Of a stretch of 64,000 nt of DNA, positions 1-11,789 are shown in pieces (position 1 is the stretch's first letter; each line of letters opens with the position of its first letter). The translations under genes and the position numbers were made by a program. The stretch covers positions 1 to 64,000 of the forward strand of contig JASJFT010000120.1 of assembly GCA_030770425.1 (NCBI GenBank). Reading direction: 5' to 3'. This DNA is from Darksidea phi (taxonomy: Eukaryota > Ascomycota > Dothideomycetes > Pleosporales > Lentitheciaceae). Under the pieces are notes generated by a model, which worked only from the letters and a program-made list of their open reading frames with translations, made no database searches and had not been told where the DNA came from.

Positions 1-75
1 AGAAACCAACGGTGCGACAAACGTTCTATCGGCCCTAACCCGGATCCCGTATAAAGGTACGTACAACGCATAACA
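1..75 (+). repeat. 3' end of a G3-family LTR (element continues left of window)
   Basis: These 75 bases are the reverse complement of 10573-10647, the outer end of the G3 LTR, with one mismatch that I can see. The LTR ends in CA at position 75, and the adjoining TAATA (76-80) would be its target duplication. The sequence after 75 does not match the G3 leader, so this is the 3' LTR of a plus-oriented copy or a solo LTR. It is barely touched by RIP, unlike the sequence next to it. Confidence 0.9.
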
Positions 76-2393
76 TAATAGTACTAAGAGTCTATATTAA
101 CTATTATTAACGTCTAATTAATAAACGGGTTATATTTCTAAAGCTAAGGAAGACCGAGGATAACGAGAGTATTTTAGACTAGATTAGTAATATATAGTAA
201 GTAATTTTCGTAGTAGTTTCTAACCTATATAGGTAAGATAGTATATTAGGTAAGTATATTACTAGTATAACTATTAACTAGTAAGAGCTTCTTTAGAAAG
301 GATATAGTATAGGTATTAATAGTATATTTTTAGGTAAAGATTCGGTTAAGAAAGGTAATAGTTAAGTATCTATTATTAATAAGACTCTATATATTAATAG
401 TAATATATATAAGTAGGAAAGAAGTATAAATAAATAATAATTTACTATCTATAGATCTAAGTTAAAGGGGGGCCTTTTTACTTAAAATAGTTCGAATCTA
501 GTATAGTTACTCGTCTAATAATTCTTTCCTACCTAACCTCTAGTTATAATAATAACTAAAGGTTATATATTTTTTAAGTTATTAATATAAGAGATACTTA
601 TAGAGGGTAATACTAAGCTAACTAGTATATTAATATAGAGGGCTTTAATCTTAAGTATAGAGGTTTTAGTTCTAGTATATCTCTAGGGTTAATTTATAGT
701 ATAGTTAAAGAAGGGATTATTAAACGGGCGTAAGTAGGGGGATTAGTTATTAGTATTCTAGTTATTATATTAGAACTAGGGGCGGCTATACTAAAGTTAT
801 ATATATTAGTTCTAGGCCTACTAATATTAGGGATATTAAGGCTAGGTACGCGTTACTTATTAGTCCTAAGGTATTTATTATATAGCTTACCTTTAGCCCT
901 AGACTCTACTAAATCGCTTATTATTTCTCTTCTTTTCTTAATATATATTCTTATAGTAGCCCGTTTTACTATAATAGAAGTAGGTATCGGCGGCCTTATA
1001 TTCTTCGTAGGAGGTATATAGGGTATATATTACGTCTAGAATTATAGGATTATTAATATAGATTAGGACTATTGTTAAGGAAGAAAATATAGGTATAGAG
1101 ACTAACTAAGAGGTATTACTTAGCTAGTTATTATTTAAGCGGAAGCTAGTACGTATACTCTTAATATATTCTTTTACTTATTTTCTTTTCTAGATTTATA
1201 TAAAGAGCTCTATCTATCCCTTATAGTCTATATAGTTTAGTTATTTTTCTTAAAGAACGACTATAGTATCTAGTATAGTAGAGACTTTAGTATATAGGGC
1301 TTAAACTTTTTCTATATTAGTTTTTTCTACTTTAGTAGCCTATTTATAGAATTTAGCTTAAAAGTCTAGAAATAACTAGCTATCTATAATAACTTTATCG
1401 AATATAGTACTTATCTTAATCTATTTATTAGAAGTAATATAGTAGGTATTAAGAATCTTCTATAGATTAGTAGAAGTTTACTATTTCTATTTAGTTAGGT
1501 TATCTAGGTTAGACTATATAGTTTTAAGTTAGTCGTAGTAGATATTAAGTACGTTACTAGATATAAGACTAGAGATATATTAGATATATTTAAATTCTAT
1601 ATCGAAGATTACCCTATCTATAACGTAGATACTATAGATTTTATATTTTTAGTTTTTATACTTAGTTTAGTACTTACTTATAGACTTATTAACTCTATTA
1701 AATTTATTAGAGTTAGTAATAAGACGATGGTAAGAGGTACGGATAGAGGTCTAGGTATATAGAGTATTAACTTCGCTCTAGAGCTACTAAGTAACTTAGT
1801 ATACTTCTTTAAGATTTATAATAAGGGAGGAAATATAGTATTATACTCCTACGTCTAAGGTATTTAGTATAGCTTCGATACCTTAATAAGTTAAGAAAAT
1901 AGGTTCCTCGTTTCCTAGTATAATTAATATAGTAGGGTCGCTTACTATACCTCTTATTTAAATAAGGGAGACTAGTACGGGAACCTAACTAATTACGATA
2001 GTAAGTTACTCGCTCTACTAATATTACTAATCTTTAGTAACTATAGTATTCTTAGAGTTCTTAGTATTCTCGGAGTTCTTAGTATTCTTAGTATTCTAGG
2101 TATAGCGTAGGTCTTAGGTCTAGCTTAGTATCTTCTAGGTTTAGGGTAGTTAATCGGGCTATTAGAGGAGTATCTTACCCTAGTAGTAAAATTAAAAGGA
2201 AGAATAGTATAAACTATTACGGTACGGATATACTAGGGTTAAGGTAGAATATAAGTTATACTATAAAGGGCTAATACTAAGACGAGCGGGGGCTATATAT
2301 ACCCGATATAATAAGATCTAGTAAAGGGAGTACTATAATTATAGATACGGTACGTAATAGGTATAAATAGTTATAGATTAGTACTATAATACT
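76..2393 (-). mobile_element. RIP-saturated block, probable minus-strand gypsy gag/leader remnant
   Basis: This stretch has almost no CA or TG and no usable reading frame. Read on the minus strand around 1500-2050, with stops taken as former Gln or Trp codons, it resembles a Ty3/gypsy Gag: a charged coiled stretch followed by a segment similar in character to the Gag of G3. A 17-base word at 2138-2154 is identical, in the same orientation, to 17476-17492, the leader next to the G3 5' LTR. This supports a related gypsy element oriented right to left whose LTR side lies after 2154. The rest is unassigned. Confidence 0.4.
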
Positions 2394-3075
2394 AAGCTTA
2401 TATACTTCTTACCCTACTTAAAACTTAGTTTAAAACCTTCTCCTTTTCTTTATCTTTCTTTTATAGGAAGGTCTTACGGGAAGATAGCTTTAAAGGGCCT
2501 ACTTAGTCTAAGAAGTCTACTATCTTATTATTATACTAATTTAATAATTTAGTTAATTATATAAAGATAAGTTAATTATAGAGTTTAGAATATAAACTTA
2601 ATCCTACGTAATACTTTTATAGGTCCCTTCTCTTTAAGAAAGATACTAGATACTCTAGTAATATTAAAGCTTAAAGTAGTTAATTTTAAGACTTACTTAA
2701 GAAAGTACTATATACTACCTATCCTAAGTACTATAGACCTCTAGGAATTTTAGAGAGGTTAATATTTAATTATTATCTCTAACTAAAAGTTAGAGATTTT
2801 AGAATAATATAAGATCCTAAGACTAAGTATAATTAACTAGAAGTTATAATAATTAAGATAACCTTCTAATTAATTAATAGTAGAATTAGTATATTAAAGC
2901 TATCCTAAGATAGCGCTATAAGGGTATAAGAATAAGGGGTTCTTATACCTAAATAGGACTTAGCGTACTAAATAAGCTAACTATCTATTAGACTAATCCT
3001 CGAGATTACCTAATCTACTAACCGAAATAGAAAATAAGTAAAATAACTAGGTTATCTAGAGAATAGACTATAATA
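2394..3075 (-). mobile_element. Inverted 5' end of a G2 gypsy element (LTR 2808-3075 plus 414 bp internal)
   Basis: This is the reverse complement of 35664-36345, the 5' LTR and first internal 414 bp of the G2 element. The LTR part (2808-3075) ends at 3075 exactly where G2 begins at 35664, and the next bases resume G1 sequence. Similarity stops abruptly at 2394. The rest of this copy was either deleted or displaced leftwards by the element at 76-2393. ATACT occurs at both edges (2389-2393 and 3076-3080), but I cannot tell whether that is a true target duplication. Confidence 0.8.
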
Positions 3076-5995
3076 ATACTATTCGACCTTATAAATATAT
3101 TTATTATATTTTAGTTATATATCTATAAGGTCTTAGGTAGTCTATTAGATAGAATATATATTATCTATTTAGATAATATCCTTATATACTCTAAAGAAAA
3201 GAAGAACTATAAATAATATATTTATAAAGTTCTTAAAAGATTATATAATTAAAGACTCTATTATAAAGTTTTAAAGTATATCTTTTTTATAAAGTTAGTA
3301 AAGTTTTTTAACTTTATAGTAATCTCTTATAGAGTAGTTATAAACCTAATATAAGTCTAAATAATTAAAGAGTAATTAGAGTTTAAGAACTATTAAAATA
3401 TTTAAATATTTTTTAAATTTATAAACTTTTATTAATAATTTATATATAACTACTTAGATATTATTTATTTACTTTTAAAATATATAATCTCTATATAGAA
3501 TCTAATACTAACTTAATAAGATTCTAGTAAGGATATATTAATAGAAAAGTTAAAAAAGATTAAAAAGAGTCTTATAAAGTAGTATACCTCTTAGTTTTAG
3601 TTAGAGAATATATATAATATATTTCTTATACTCTATAAACTCTTTATAAGAGCTTTTATTTTTTAGTACTTTAACCTAGTAAAATTTATAATAGTTATTA
3701 TTAATACCTCTAAGTTTATAATAGTAGCTATTCTATTATAACTATAAATAATAGTACTCTTAATAGAAAAATATTAGAAATTAGTTATATTCTTTAGTTA
3801 TAAGTTTACTAGGCTATAAATTTAGTAGAATACTTATAATAAAGAGTTATTTACTATTATAGAAATCTTTAGATAGTAGTAATACTATTTTAAATATACT
3901 TTAGATACTATCTATATACTATATAATTATAATAATCTAAGATATTTTATAACTATAAAAATACTCTTATCTAAGTAAGTATACTAAGTTAAAGAGTTAG
4001 TTTATTTTAATTTTAAGATTAAATATAAGCTTAATATAAAGAATCTAACTAATATACTATTATAATAACCTAATTATACTAAAGACTTTTAGCTTAGAAA
4101 GAAGAGAGTATTAAAAAATATTATACTTTTTATACTTTAAAATAAACTTTAGGTATAGATATTCTAGAAGTCTATAGTTTTATATACTAAAGATTAAATA
4201 GTATATAAATTTAATCTTACTAATAAAAATTTATAAGTAATCTATTAGGAATCTAAAAATAATATAAACTATTTTACTATAAAATTTTCTAGTATAATAC
4301 TAGTTTTTAATAATATATTATCTATTAATCTTAATCTATTTATAAATAAGGATAATAAATCTAAAGAGTAATTAAAAGACTTAAATCTAGCTTCGATATT
4401 TTTTTAATATTATAAAGTATTTTCTACCTCTATATTATATAAGTCTTTACTAAAAGTTATAAATAACGACTTATTCTTTAGCTAGAAAACCCCTAGGCTA
4501 CTATTAAACTATATTTAGAAAGTATAGAAATATAATATAGTCTATTATAAGAATATATAATATATATAAAAGTTTAAGAATAGAGAAAAATAAAAGGATA
4601 CGTTTTTATAGATTATAGATCTAAAGGATATTCTTTAAAGAGTAGAGAAAGTATAGATTCTTAATAATAAAGCTCTTTATTAAGCTATTCTTATAAGAAA
4701 TTATAATAACCCTCTAGAGAGCTATTATAAAGTAGATAAGACTATTAAATTTCTATAAAAAAAGTATTATTAGCTAAAACTTTAAGTAGAGGTTAATACG
4801 TATATATAAGACTATATAGTATACTAAATAAATAAAGTATAAAGATATAAGTTATAAAAGTTACTAGAACTAATTCTTTTATTATAGAAGCTATAGTATA
4901 ATTACTCCTTAGACTTTATTATTAATTTATTAGAATTTAAGAATTTTAAGAGTAATATCTATAATATAGTACTAGTACTTATTAACTACTTTTTAAAGCT
5001 AGTCTAGTACTTATCTATAATAAAAAATATTACTATAAGTATATTAGTCGATTTATTATTTATAAAAGTATTTATAAAGGTCGGACCCCTATTATTATTA
5101 ATCTTAAATTAGAACTCTATTTTTACTAGTAAATTCTAATTAGATATATATTTTTATTTTAATATTAAATAATAAATAAGTATAGTCTTTTATCTATAGA
5201 TAAATAGCTAAACTAAATACTAGAATTAGGAGCTTAAAATATACCTATAGATATATCTAAACTATTAGTAAGATAACTAGTATTAGCTACTCCTAATAGT
5301 AGAATATATATATAATTTTAAGATTTATTTAAGTTATAGTATATACCCTATTAAGGTTATAATAGATATTAAATCTAAAGGTTTTAATAATATAGAAGAT
5401 AAGTATTAGCTTTATTAATTACTTAGTAACTAGAGTATAGATAGAAAGATTCCGAGTATATATTAAAGAGTTATTAACTTTCTAACTAGTTAGATATAAT
5501 AGTTTTCTAATACTTAAAAAGTATTAATCTATATTTAAGAAAGCTAGTAATACTAATATAACTTAAAGAGAATAAGTAAGTATTTTACTATTAGTAAAAA
5601 GATAATTCTAAAGGTTACTAATATTAAGACTAAACGTTCTTTAAAGAAGTTAGATATAAAGTACTTAGAACCCTTTATTATTTAAATTAAATATAGGAAG
5701 CTAAGCTACTAGCTTAAGCTATCTTTATTAATATTCTAGCTATATCCTATCTTTTATATATCTCTCTTAAAGAAATAGATAGAGTTAAGAAAAGGTCTAA
5801 ACTTTAGACCTAGATCTATATAGTATTTAAAACTTAATAATAATAACTAATATAAAGTTAAAGCTATCCTTATATATAAAATAATATATAATAAGAAATT
5901 CTTTCTTATAAAGTAATTAGATTAGTTATATAAGGATAGTATATAGAAGTCTAAGATCTCTCTTAATAATTATAATAAAGTTTTTATAGAATATT
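3076..5995 (+). pseudogene. G1 copy A pol remnant: RT, RNase H, integrase, chromodomain
   Basis: Translated on the plus strand with RIP-type stops read through, the order is as follows. The RT finger/palm includes the YLDD box (YLDN at about 3163-3180, Asp to Asn by RIP). RNase H lies near 3650-4000. The integrase has a core DFI-like segment near 4912 and a catalytic region to about 5500. The chromodomain (about 5866-5990) keeps the aromatic and Trp-Glu-Pro-like framework. In the family, Pol copies RNA into DNA and inserts it, and the chromodomain guides integration to heterochromatin. The many stops make this copy non-functional. Confidence 0.75.
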
Positions 5996-7008
5996 AAATA
6001 AATTTAGATAATTAAATATTAGACTATCTAAAGTAAAAAGCTATTAGAAAAGTATTATAAACTTTATAAAGGGATAATAATATACGTAAAAAGTTCTAAA
6101 GAGGTAGACTATATAAGTAATATTAATATAAAGGAAGAGTTAAAAGATCTAATTAAAAGATATTCTTAAAACCCTACTTAAGGAATACTATATAAGTAGA
6201 GTAATTAGTTAAAGAAAAGATACTATCTATTTTAGTAATAAGCTACGACTTAAAGGATTTAGTAAAACTAGTCTTTATATATTATAGTAATAAATAGACT
6301 ATAAAAGAATACTTACTTAGGAAGTAATTAATAAGATTAAACTTTTAATTTAAGTATTTATTCTATCTATATACCCTAAATTAGGAATCTTAGCTAAGTA
6401 CTATATAGTCTAAGGGCGATCTAAGTAAGTTATATATATTAGATAAGAAGTTTCTAAAGGAGCTTTATAGTATCTTCTTTTATAAGGTAATAGATATTAT
6501 ACCTTTACTAATAATATTTCTATTAGAAATATTAGGACTATAATAGTACTAATAATACTTATAATTAGTAGCTCTAAGGGACGTACTAGTTAAGAAGTTA
6601 TACTTAATAAAGTAAGTCTTATAAATAGTAGAGACTACGAAGTTAGTAGATACTAGATAGCTAATACTATCTAGTCTATACTAGAGAAATTAGTATAGAA
6701 AGCTATTAGAAAGATAGTAGAATATATTTAATAGTACTAGAAGTTAAGCTTATACGCCGTAGCTATAGCCCGGTATAATTCTACCTTACTACTAGTATTC
6801 TTAATTAAATACTTCTATTTAGCTTTATACTAGTTTTAACTAGTATTAATATTAAAAGTATAGAATTATATATTCTACTAAATCTTCTTAAGTATATTAG
6901 AATCTATATCCTTATTATTATAAGTAACTTAGATATTATAATACTAGATATACTTAATAATAAAAGTAAGAAGGTTAAAATAGTAGTAGAAAGTAGACTT
7001 AATCTATA
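5996..7008 (+). pseudogene. G1 copy A post-chromodomain 3' coding-like segment
   Basis: After the chromodomain the plus strand continues as coding-like sequence for several hundred bases. With RIP stops read through, there are long aliphatic and charged stretches around 6400-6720. The same segment is present in copy B (about 20700-21600). Together with 8861-9990 it makes a region of about 2.1 kb between chromodomain and LTR, longer than usual for a chromovirus. It may be a C-terminal Pol extension or a separate accessory frame. I do not recognise its product. Confidence 0.4.
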
Positions 7009-8860
7009 ATATATTTTATAAGCGAGTAATTAATATAAATAAGCGGTTAATCTTATTAACTTTTCGTATATAAAAAGCTACGTAGTTTAATAACGTATTA
7101 GAATTCTATTAAAATAGTACTAGTAATAGATTAAGTAGTATTTATAGTAGACTTCTTATACGTTTATAAGTTATATCTAGGTTCTCTATAATACGTATAG
7201 TATACTAAAGCCTATTAGCTTATATCTAATTATATAGTAACTTAATATCTTTTATTCTCTTACTACTACTTAGTAGTCTTTTAAATAATAATAGTCTTCC
7301 TTTCTATCTTAATTAGGACGCCCTACTTCTAGATTCTCTTCTTTTTATACGCTCTACGCGTTATAGTAGTCTTAATTATCTTTTCTAGACTTATAATTTA
7401 TTTATATATAAGTATAGCTTTATAAACTATTACCTTAGTATCTTTCCTTAGCTAATTAATAGCTATAATAATAGAAGTAGGTAATAAGCTCTTATACCTA
7501 CGTACGCGCTTATAAATTAATATTAATTAAGTCTCTACTTCGCGTATATTACTTAGTATTCTAGTCTTCTATATAGTCTTTAGTAGGACTACTAGTAATA
7601 GTATCCTTAGCTTAATATTAAGCTTTAAGATTACTATCTCTAAATTATATAGAAATAGACTAGTATCTTAAAAGCTCGTATAGATATTCTTCTCTATAAT
7701 AGTCTTATTATAGGCTACGTAGAAGGTAGGTAGAAATTTAAGCTTTATAATATAGCTAATATAATTATAAATTAGACTATTAATCTAATCCCTATATACG
7801 TACTTTAACGATAAGAAATAGCCTATATTAAGTAGCTATAAAAGGTATAATAAATAAGCTAGTATATAAAGAGTATAGATTTTATTCTTCTTATAGAGGT
7901 CCTAGAATTCCTTTAAAATATAACTACTATAGCTATTAAGAATTAATAGCTAGTATATATCTACTCTACGATCTATTATATATCTAATAAAGTACTTTAG
8001 CTAGATAACTCTTAGATTATTATTCGTCTAGCCGTTATTACTAATACTAATAGTCTAATCGTCTAGTATATCGTTACCCTCGTACTAGATAGAGAGGTAG
8101 TACTAACTAGTAAAGATAATAAAGGACGGAATAGTCTACCTAGTAGTATTAATTTCTTATATTATAGTAATCTACTCGCGATTACCTAGCTAGATAGCTT
8201 TAGCCTACCTACGTCTCTCTAAGCTAGTAACGACTAGTTACAATATTATCTTACCTATTAGAAAGCTAGCTTTATCGAAGTTATAGATATTCTAATTAGT
8301 AATATTCTAGATAGCCTTAGTATATACTACTTAGTTAAACTAGAATTAAATAATATTAGGATCCTCGTAGAGAGCTCGCTATTAATTATAGAATTAATTA
8401 AATTATATTTTAATACTATTAGTTTACTAGACGAAGTTTCTAGGCTATAGCTTATCTATCTACTTAATATTATATATAGTAAGTAGTCTATTTACTATAT
8501 CTTATATAGTATCTAGAATAGAGGTAAATCCTTATAAATCTAGATCGAGTATATAGCTAATAATTACCTTCTCCTCTAGCTTAGAAAGCTTCTTTAATTT
8601 AGGCTAGTAATTACGTCGCGTAGTAATTCTAGTATATCGGCGACGAACTATTATATTAGAAACGTTAAACGTAGCTATAGTACGACTAATACTTTAGATC
8701 TAATTCTAATTAATAGCTAAGATAGCTAGGGAGATATCTACTTTATTATAGGGTAATCGAATAGTAGTTAGTTAAGCTATAAGAGTTAATAGGTAACGTA
8801 TCGTAAAATTTAATAAGGTTAACTACTTACTTATATTAACTACTCGCTTATAAAATACGT
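7009..8860 (-). mobile_element. Fot1/pogo-like DNA transposon, copy 1
   Basis: A 1852-bp element with terminal inverted repeats related to ACGTATTTTATAAGCGAG, flanked by a TA duplication (7007-7008 and 8861-8862). Copy B of G1, which lacks it, gives the empty site at about 21595-21605. Two further copies of nearly identical length lie at 33152-35004 and 53002-54854. TA target sites, short TIRs and a DDE transposase are typical of the Tc1/mariner superfamily, pogo/Fot1 branch. RIP has altered the left TIR (CG to TA) more than the right one. Confidence 0.92.
7230..8770 (-). pseudogene. Fot1-like transposase remnant (copy 1)
   Basis: The minus strand reads as a RIP-degraded pogo/Fot1 transposase. 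The N-terminal helix-turn-helix region lies near 8550-8770, and the DDE_1 catalytic core near 7430-8200. It is collinear with the better preserved reading of copy 3 at 53091-54640. In the family this protein binds the TIRs and excises and reinserts the element at TA. In-frame stops come from former Gln, Trp and Arg codons, so no protein is expected. Exact ends are approximate. Confidence 0.7.
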
Positions 8861-9990
8861 TATAAATTATTAATAGAACTATATTAATAGAAGAAGGGAA
8901 GACTAGTATATACTATTAAGTAAGTTTAATAGTAAGCTTTATATCTATTATAAATAGTATAGATATTAGCCTTCTAGTACTAGTTATTTAAAGTAATTTA
9001 ATAAAGCTTAGTTATATTAAACTTCTATATAAACTAAAAGAGATAGTTTATATACTAATAGTATATAAGAGAGAACTAAGACTCTAGATAGATAAAGAGA
9101 GTATAGATATATTTAGAAAGAATAGTATTACTATACTAGCTAGTAGAAGTAATTATAATAAGAGGTAGGATCTTAAGAGTATTAAGAAATAAAGTAGAGA
9201 AATCTAAGAGTAAATATATCTTCTTATACTTATACTAAGAGAGACTATTTTATATTTAAGCTAATAATATTCTAGATACTTATTAGTAAGAGTTTAAAAT
9301 ATAGAAATAAAGGTACCTAAAGAGATATAATATATAATAATTTATTATCTCTTAAGTAAATATCTATAAAGATATAAATAAAATTTCTCTTACTAGAAGA
9401 GTTATAAATAAATAAGTAATTTAATATAATTATAAGTTATAATAAATAGTAGCTAGTAATTACTAAGTACTACTAGGTTATACTATTATAATAGATATTA
9501 AGATTAAATTAAATAAAGTCTAGGCTAGTTCTAAAGTCTTTATAAAGATATTATAAGTAAATAGAGTAACTATAGAAATTATACTTAGTAAATAGCTCTT
9601 ATATAAAGATAGTAAGTATCTACTAAATAGAAGTTACCGAAAATCGTCTATAAGAGAAGTAGTAATATTATTACTACTAGTATAAGAATCTATAAGAATA
9701 TATATAGACTATAAGCTATAATAATAATAGATAAAGATTATAAACGTACGTTAATAATAGACTAATACTTAAATTATATATACTTTTTAATTAAACTAAT
9801 TATATATTATAAGATTAGGATTAAGAGCTACGAGGTTAGAAGAACTATAGAAACCCTCTATTAAAATAGTAGAGTATAATATAGATACTAAATATCTAAA
9901 AGGTCTTCTTTATAAAATTATTTTTTTCTTAAAAATAGAATTTTTTAGAAGTATAGATACTTAGGTAAACTTTTCTAAAAGAAGTAAAGG
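8861..9990 (+). pseudogene. G1 copy A distal 3' region before the LTR
   Basis: This is the continuation of G1 after the Fot1 insertion, collinear with copy B 21603-22728. On the plus strand, with stops read through, the last 400 bases look coding, rich in Tyr, Lys and Ile after RIP. They end just before a purine tract (about 9977-9992) that would be the polypurine tract priming plus-strand synthesis. The function of any product is unknown. Confidence 0.35.
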
Positions 9991-9991
9991 G

Positions 9992-10248
9992 ACTAATAGA
10001 ATATATTATAGTAAATAACTTTTTATAAGAACTAGAATAGTTCTTAGAAAAGAAGAAGGCTATATTACGTCTACTTTTACTAAAGAACTTCTAGATTATT
10101 ATTAGTCTAATTATAGTTATATACTAGACCTTATATAGTCTTATATTCTACTATTATATCTTTTTAAGAATTTATCTTATCTTTATCTAAATATAACTCT
10201 TTTACTATCTTAGTATTTCTATATCTACCTATCTATATATACCTTATA
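9992..10248 (+). repeat. Probable 3' LTR of G1 copy A
   Basis: Follows a polypurine-like tract and ends in a RIP-altered CA at 10248. It aligns with 22728-22984 in copy B. The start is inferred from the purine tract only, because no 5' LTR of this family is inside the window. Confidence 0.55.
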
Positions 10249-10572
10249 GACGATAAGTAAAAGATAATATTTAAAATATACTATAATTATTTTAAATATT
10301 TAATAATACTATTTAGTTTTATAAATATATTTACTATATTTTAGTCGTATATTTATAGAGTCTTAGGTAGTCTATTAGATAAAATATATATTATCTATTT
10401 AAACGATATCCTTATATACTTTAAAGAGAAGAAGGATTATAAATAATATATTTATAAAGTCCTTAAGAGATTATATAATTAAGGACTTTATTATAAAATT
10501 TTAAAATATACCTTTTCTATAAAGTTAATAGAGTTTTTTAACTTTATAGTAATCTCTTATAAGGTAGTTATA
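10249..10572 (+). mobile_element. Ty3/gypsy chromovirus G1, copy B, left piece (RT)
   Basis: Plus-strand translation gives the RT block corresponding to the GDEWKTAF, RYGHFEYLVMPFGL and YLDD stretches of gypsy elements, with RIP stops. The piece matches copy A 3076-3342 where they overlap. It continues at 17929 after the G3 insertion. Its own upstream part must lie left of copy A, outside the window. Confidence 0.85.
10568..10572. repeat. Target site duplication TTATA, left of G3
   Basis: TTATA directly precedes the G3 LTR and is repeated at 17929-17933. The uninterrupted site is visible in G1 copy A at 3338-3342, which proves the insertion. Confidence 0.93.
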
Positions 10573-11007
10573 TGTTATACGTTGTACGTACCTTTATACG
10601 GGATCCGGGTTAGGGCCGATAGAACGTTTGTCGCACCGTTGGTTTCTAATAGGTCAAGATCAAGTCAACGAATTCTATTACTAGAATAACTACTTAGGAA
10701 AAGATCCAATCTTGTTCGTAAGTGTCAGGTAAAGAACTGAAGATTAACTACAAAGAATCAAGACAGAAAACCTAAGAGATCCTCCATCTTCTTATATCTG
10801 TCCCGCTTTGCCTTGCTCTACTTGCTCTGTTCGCTAAGACACAGATCAACCAGATCATTATTGGTTATGCTCTGTTTGCTCTGTTCGCTAAGATACAGAT
10901 CAACCAGATCATTGTCACGTGATGTTGGATTACTAACTAAGCCCTTGTCTTGGCTTCCAACCTTCTCGGGATGCCCCGCATCCTGTGATTCGCGTGGGGT
11001 TGTAATA
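10573..11007 (-). repeat. G3 3' LTR (435 bp)
   Basis: A direct repeat of 17494-17928. It begins TG on the plus strand and ends TA (from CA). It contains an internal 54-bp tandem duplication (38-base cores at 10822-10859 and 10876-10913). Short open frames across it on both strands are chance products of this repeat. Confidence 0.95.
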
Positions 11008-11254
11008 CTCGCTCCCCCCTCCGAAGCTTCGTCCTCGAAGTCGCGTTCCCTTTCTCGTGACCCCATTTGGTAGTAGCCTAATTGTTCCGGTAATTCTTTC
11101 TATATTGCGCCGTAACCCGCGTGCACGTACCAGTAATTCTTTTCTTAGCCCGGTGCCCTAGTTATTCCGCCCCTTGCCTGGGTATAAGAGTAGGTGACGT
11201 CCCCCTCTACGGGTATCCAAGCCCTATTCTTTATTTTCTTCCTGGGTCCTAATA
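11008..11254 (+). promoter_or_regulatory. Probable promoter and leader of the antisense G3 gene
   Basis: Between the 3' LTR and the plus-strand gene at 11255. It contains a TATA-like box (TATAAGAG at about 11182) followed by a TGACGT motif and a pyrimidine-rich stretch before the ATG, a normal fungal promoter layout about 70 bp upstream of the start. The role is inferred from position only. Confidence 0.45.
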
Positions 11255-11785
11255 ATGCCCAAAGGTCCTGAGACTTCCACAGCTCGTCGTCTTCGTCTCG
11301 CCCGCCACGTCCTTCGCTCTGGTCGTATAATGCCGCCGGCTCGATCGTGTCTAAACTGTCAATTCGCTGGCCGCGAATGTAAGACGTTACCGTCCTCGGC
11401 TCGTTATAGTAGATGTCTCTCTCGGAATGTTTCTTGTAGTCTAGCGGTGACTGACAAGTCTCTTGCTCGCGCTGAGGAAGAGCGTTCTCGACTCCTATCC
11501 GAACTGGAGTCCGCTGAGGATGAAGAGTTGGCCGCTCGAGCCCGCAAACGGCGTATCCGCGCGCAACTGGCTTAGTACGATACCCGTCAACGTAAGCTTC
11601 TTGATCGTGAGCTGGCTTCGATCTCTGAGTTGGAAAAGTCGGAACAGGCGGAAGCCGCTCGGTCTACTTCTTCTAGCTTGCCCGTGTTACCACAGCAAGC
11701 CTTGCTGTGCGAGTCCACTGATTTCTCCGCTTTTCTGGATGGTTGGGAGCCTCTGCCTCTGGGTACTTCTGGTGATACTGCTTAA
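11255..11785 (+). pseudogene. Antisense Cys-rich coiled-coil ORF of G3, one in-frame TAG
   Basis: Opposite in strand to gag-pol, between pol and the 3' LTR. ATG at 11255 opens 106 codons to a TAG at 11573-11575, a likely CAG-to-TAG RIP change. The same frame then continues to a TAA at 11783-11785, giving about 176 residues. Residues 32-62 are Cys-rich (Cys 32, 35, 42, 54, 61; another Cys has probably become Tyr in between), with spacing like a compact zinc-binding module. A highly charged Glu/Arg/Leu coiled coil follows (about residues 70-130), then an acidic C-terminus. From memory, similar small Cys-rich coiled-coil proteins occur in annotations of other ascomycete gypsy elements, but I cannot search. 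Function unknown. Confidence 0.6.
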
Positions 11786-11789
11786 CTAG

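Larger units (their letters stand above)
3076..10248 (+). mobile_element. Ty3/gypsy chromovirus G1, copy A (3' part, RIP-degraded)
   Basis: This is the 3' portion of a gypsy element. It starts in the reverse transcriptase (the MPFGL-like segment at 3076) and runs through RNase H, integrase, chromodomain, a long 3' region and an LTR ending at 10248. It is collinear with copy B (10249-10572 joined to 17929-22984). A Fot1-like transposon (7009-8860) interrupts it, and a G2 fragment replaces its 5' side. The sequence after 10248 is reverse transcriptase of copy B, so copy A appears inserted into copy B, with GACGA (10249-10253) as the expected target duplication. Its left partner lies outside the window. 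Confidence 0.85.

Noticed and set aside
2389..3080. ATACT at both edges as proof of a 682-bp solo insertion
   Set aside because: The full G2 element defines a 268-bp LTR with its own ACTTT duplication, and the sequence left of 2389 is not G1 RT, so the match may be chance.
10813..11073. Overlapping 80-codon frames on both strands in the G3 LTR
   Set aside because: They arise from the internal LTR duplication, recur in the other LTR, and have no protein-like features.
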